Both the position numbers and the translations under genes were made by a program. Under the pieces are notes generated by a model. It saw only the letters and a list, made by a program, of their open reading frames with translations, had not been told where the DNA came from and made no database searches. DNA of 64,000 bases from Lysobacterales bacterium. GTDB lineage: Bacteria; Pseudomonadota; Gammaproteobacteria; Xanthomonadales; Xanthomonadaceae. Below, in pieces: positions 62,494-64,000 of the stretch (positions are counted from its first letter, which is position 1; each line of letters opens with the position of its first letter). The stretch is from assembly GCA_017302035.1 (NCBI GenBank), contig JAFLEA010000004.1, forward strand, positions 21,714 through 85,713. The letters are read 5' to 3'.

Positions 62494-63653
62494 GGCGCCT
62501 CGTTTTCCCGCGTCGAGGCCTGCTCCACGCTGCTCTTGTCGATGTACGAATCCAGCACGATGGACGGCCGGTCGCCGGCATACAGGCGGCTCTGCGTGTA
62601 GCGTTCGTGGGCGAAGCGCAGCAGCACGTTGGCGATCGCGGCCACCGGCAGCGCCAGCAGCATCCCGAGGAAGCCGAACAGCTGGCCGCCGGCCATGATG
62701 GCGAAGATCACCGCCACCGGATGCAGGCCGATGCGGTCGCCGACGATGCGCGGCGTCAGCACATAGCCTTCCAGCATCTGGCCCACCACGAACACGCCCA
62801 TCACCATCGCCACCAGCGACCAGTCGCCGCCGGACTGCACCATCGCGGCGATCACGCCCAGCACGATGCCGGTGGCGGTGCCCAGATACGGCACGAAGCT
62901 GATCAGGCCGGCGATGATGCCCACCAGCAGGCCCACCTTCAGGCCCACGACCGACAGGCCGATGGCATAGATCGCCCCCAGCGCCAGCATCACCAGGAAC
63001 TGGCCGCGCAGGAAGGCGCCCAGCACCTCGTTGGATTCCAATGCCAGCCGGGTGACCGTGGCGATATGGTCGCGCGGCACCAGCGCGGCGATGCGTTCGA
63101 CCAGCAGGTCCCAGTCGCGCAGGAAGTAGAAGGTCAGGATCGGCAACAGCACCAGGTTGGCGATCCACGCCATCACCGCGAAGCCCGAGCGCGAGAAATA
63201 GCCGAACAACGTGGCCGCCACGCCACCGGCCTGCTGCCAGTGGCCGCGCACCCACTCGGTCAGCCGGTCCACGTCCAGCCAGGCGACCAGCTCCAGCCCG
63301 GTCCGCTGCTCCAGCCACGGCAGCGCCGTCTGCATGAACCAGTCGCGGTACGCCGGCAGCGATTCGATCACCGTGACCACCTGCCGCTCGATCATCGGCA
63401 CCAGGATCACCAGCGACAGCACTAGCAACAGCAGCATCAGGGTGAAGACCAGCACGACCGCGGTCGTGCGCGAGCGCCCCGACCGTTCTAGCCGGTCCAC
63501 CCACGGATCGCCCAGCCAGCCCAGCAGCGCCGCGCAGACGAAGGGCGTGAGCACGGGCGCCAGCAACCAGATCAGCCAGCCCACGATCAGGGCGATCAGC
63601 AACCATTGCCAGCGACGGGCCAGCGTACCTGCCGGCGTGGAGGAGAGATCCAT
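62490..63653 (-). CDS. perM: AI-2E/PerM-family permease
   Basis: The 387-residue inner-membrane protein has two N-terminal helices, a helical hairpin domain (residues about 85-160) and at least five C-terminal helices. These include the family motif G-L-I-S-F-V-P-Y-L-G-T and the end I-F-A-I-M-A-G-G-Q-L-F-G-F-L-G-M-L-L-A-L-P. Members export small molecules; the substrate here is unknown. The perM-hda order is conserved in gammaproteobacteria. Confidence 0.92.
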   Translation of the reverse strand: MDLSSTPAGTLARRWQWLLIALIVGWLIWLLAPVLTPFVCAALLGWLGDPWVDRLERSGRSRTTAVVLVFTLMLLLLVLSLVILVPMIERQVVTVIESLPAYRDWFMQTALPWLEQRTGLELVAWLDVDRLTEWVRGHWQQAGGVAATLFGYFSRSGFAVMAWIANLVLLPILTFYFLRDWDLLVERIAALVPRDHIATVTRLALESNEVLGAFLRGQFLVMLALGAIYAIGLSVVGLKVGLLVGIIAGLISFVPYLGTATGIVLGVIAAMVQSGGDWSLVAMVMGVFVVGQMLEGYVLTPRIVGDRIGLHPVAVIFAIMAGGQLFGFLGMLLALPVAAIANVLLRFAHERYTQSRLYAGDRPSIVLDSYIDKSSVEQASTRENEAP

Positions 63654-63667
63654 GCAGCGTCCTTGTG

Positions 63668-64000
63668 TCAGCGCATCTGGTAGACGGGCGGTTCGCCTTC
63701 GCCGCCGGTGAACGGCGCCTCGTCGCCCATCGTGCGGCGGAAACCGGCCAGGCCGGAAACGAGTTCGAGATCGAGTTCCAGCGTGTCGCCGCTGGCGCGC
63801 ACCGGCGTGATGCGGCGGACCACGGCCATCTTCTGCAGGTGCCCGGTCAGGCGCAGGTAGTCGTCGGTGGTGCGGATGCCGGTGAACAGCACCCGGTACG
63901 TGCCGGCGGGACCGGCGCTGCCGCGCTTGCCGTAACGCTTCACCAGTGCGTCGGCGGTGCCGTCGGCGCCGGATGCCATCGCGCGGCGCGCGTCGGCATC
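63668..64000 (-). CDS. DUF2066 domain-containing protein, C-terminal part (window edge)
   Basis: The last 110 residues before the stop at 63668 are visible and the frame runs off the window. G-T-Y-R-V-L-F-T-G-I-R-T-T-D-D-Y-L-R-L and L-E-L-D-L-E-L-V-S-G-L-A-G-F-R-R resemble the C-terminal domain of the DUF2066 family, which precedes perM in many gammaproteobacteria. Function unknown. The perM gene begins 14 bases downstream. Confidence 0.75.
   Translation of the reverse strand, partial: DADARRAMASGADGTADALVKRYGKRGSAGPAGTYRVLFTGIRTTDDYLRLTGHLQKMAVVRRITPVRASGDTLELDLELVSGLAGFRRTMGDEAPFTGGEGEPPVYQMR

Overview
The window is a GC-rich chromosomal segment of a gammaproteobacterium, most likely of the Xanthomonadales (Lysobacteraceae/Xanthomonadaceae). 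The gene order thrS-infC-rpmI-rplT-pheS-pheT-ihfA-merR-tRNA-Pro, a HU protein with a lysine/alanine/proline-rich tail, an Rrf2-led sufBCDS operon and an amgK-murU pair all fit that group. The genus cannot be fixed from the sequence alone. Apart from one small integrated element the segment looks like ordinary core chromosome.

Layout. 1-3419: start of coaD, rsmD, then ftsY, mutY and yggX. 3554-8149: a compact integrative element in the 3' end of tRNA-Phe, bounded by 47-bp direct repeats. It carries a divergently oriented, A+T-richer gene for a putative PD-(D/E)XK nuclease, a rolling-circle type replication initiator, an excisionase-like HTH protein and a tyrosine integrase. 8351-13187: small secreted proteins and lipoproteins, an HNH protein and dxs. 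13259-18868 (minus strand): a TraB/GumN protein and a tightly overlapping three-gene oxidative operon (FAD dehydrogenase, FMN 2-hydroxyacid dehydrogenase, ThDP enzyme). 19011-26969 (minus strand): the translation cluster with probable attenuators. 27139-33194: LacI regulator, pullulanase and GH97 alpha-glucosidase. 33415-35363: HU, a DUF1439-like protein, a SET-domain methyltransferase and a cytochrome c-like fragment.

35398-41835 is an Fe-S assembly operon (Rrf2 regulator, sufB, sufC, sufD, sufS) followed by a GNAT enzyme and a Rieske protein. 41872-54223 is an iron-acquisition island with three Fur-box-like sites. It holds two TonB-dependent receptors, each preceded by a small one-helix protein, a piuA/sel1/piuC-like unit, and a PepSY/DUF2271/DUF4198/ApbE/flavoreductase operon that is probably an iron- or siderophore-reducing system. 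54340-58886 holds HutD, a ComEA-like protein, an M20 peptidase and the amgK-murU cell-wall recycling pair. 58937-61745 is an ECF sigma factor, a membrane protein likely to be its anti-sigma factor, and three secreted proteins that share one unrecognised disulfide-type domain, one of them fused to a PDZ domain. The window closes with hda, an AI-2E/PerM-family permease and the C-terminal part of a DUF2066 protein.

The strongest candidates for undescribed biology are the tRNA-Phe element with its lone nuclease cargo and the ECF-linked family of three secreted proteins. Next come the FAD/FMN/ThDP operon, the paired small proteins ahead of the TonB receptors, and the candidate thrS leader-peptide attenuator.
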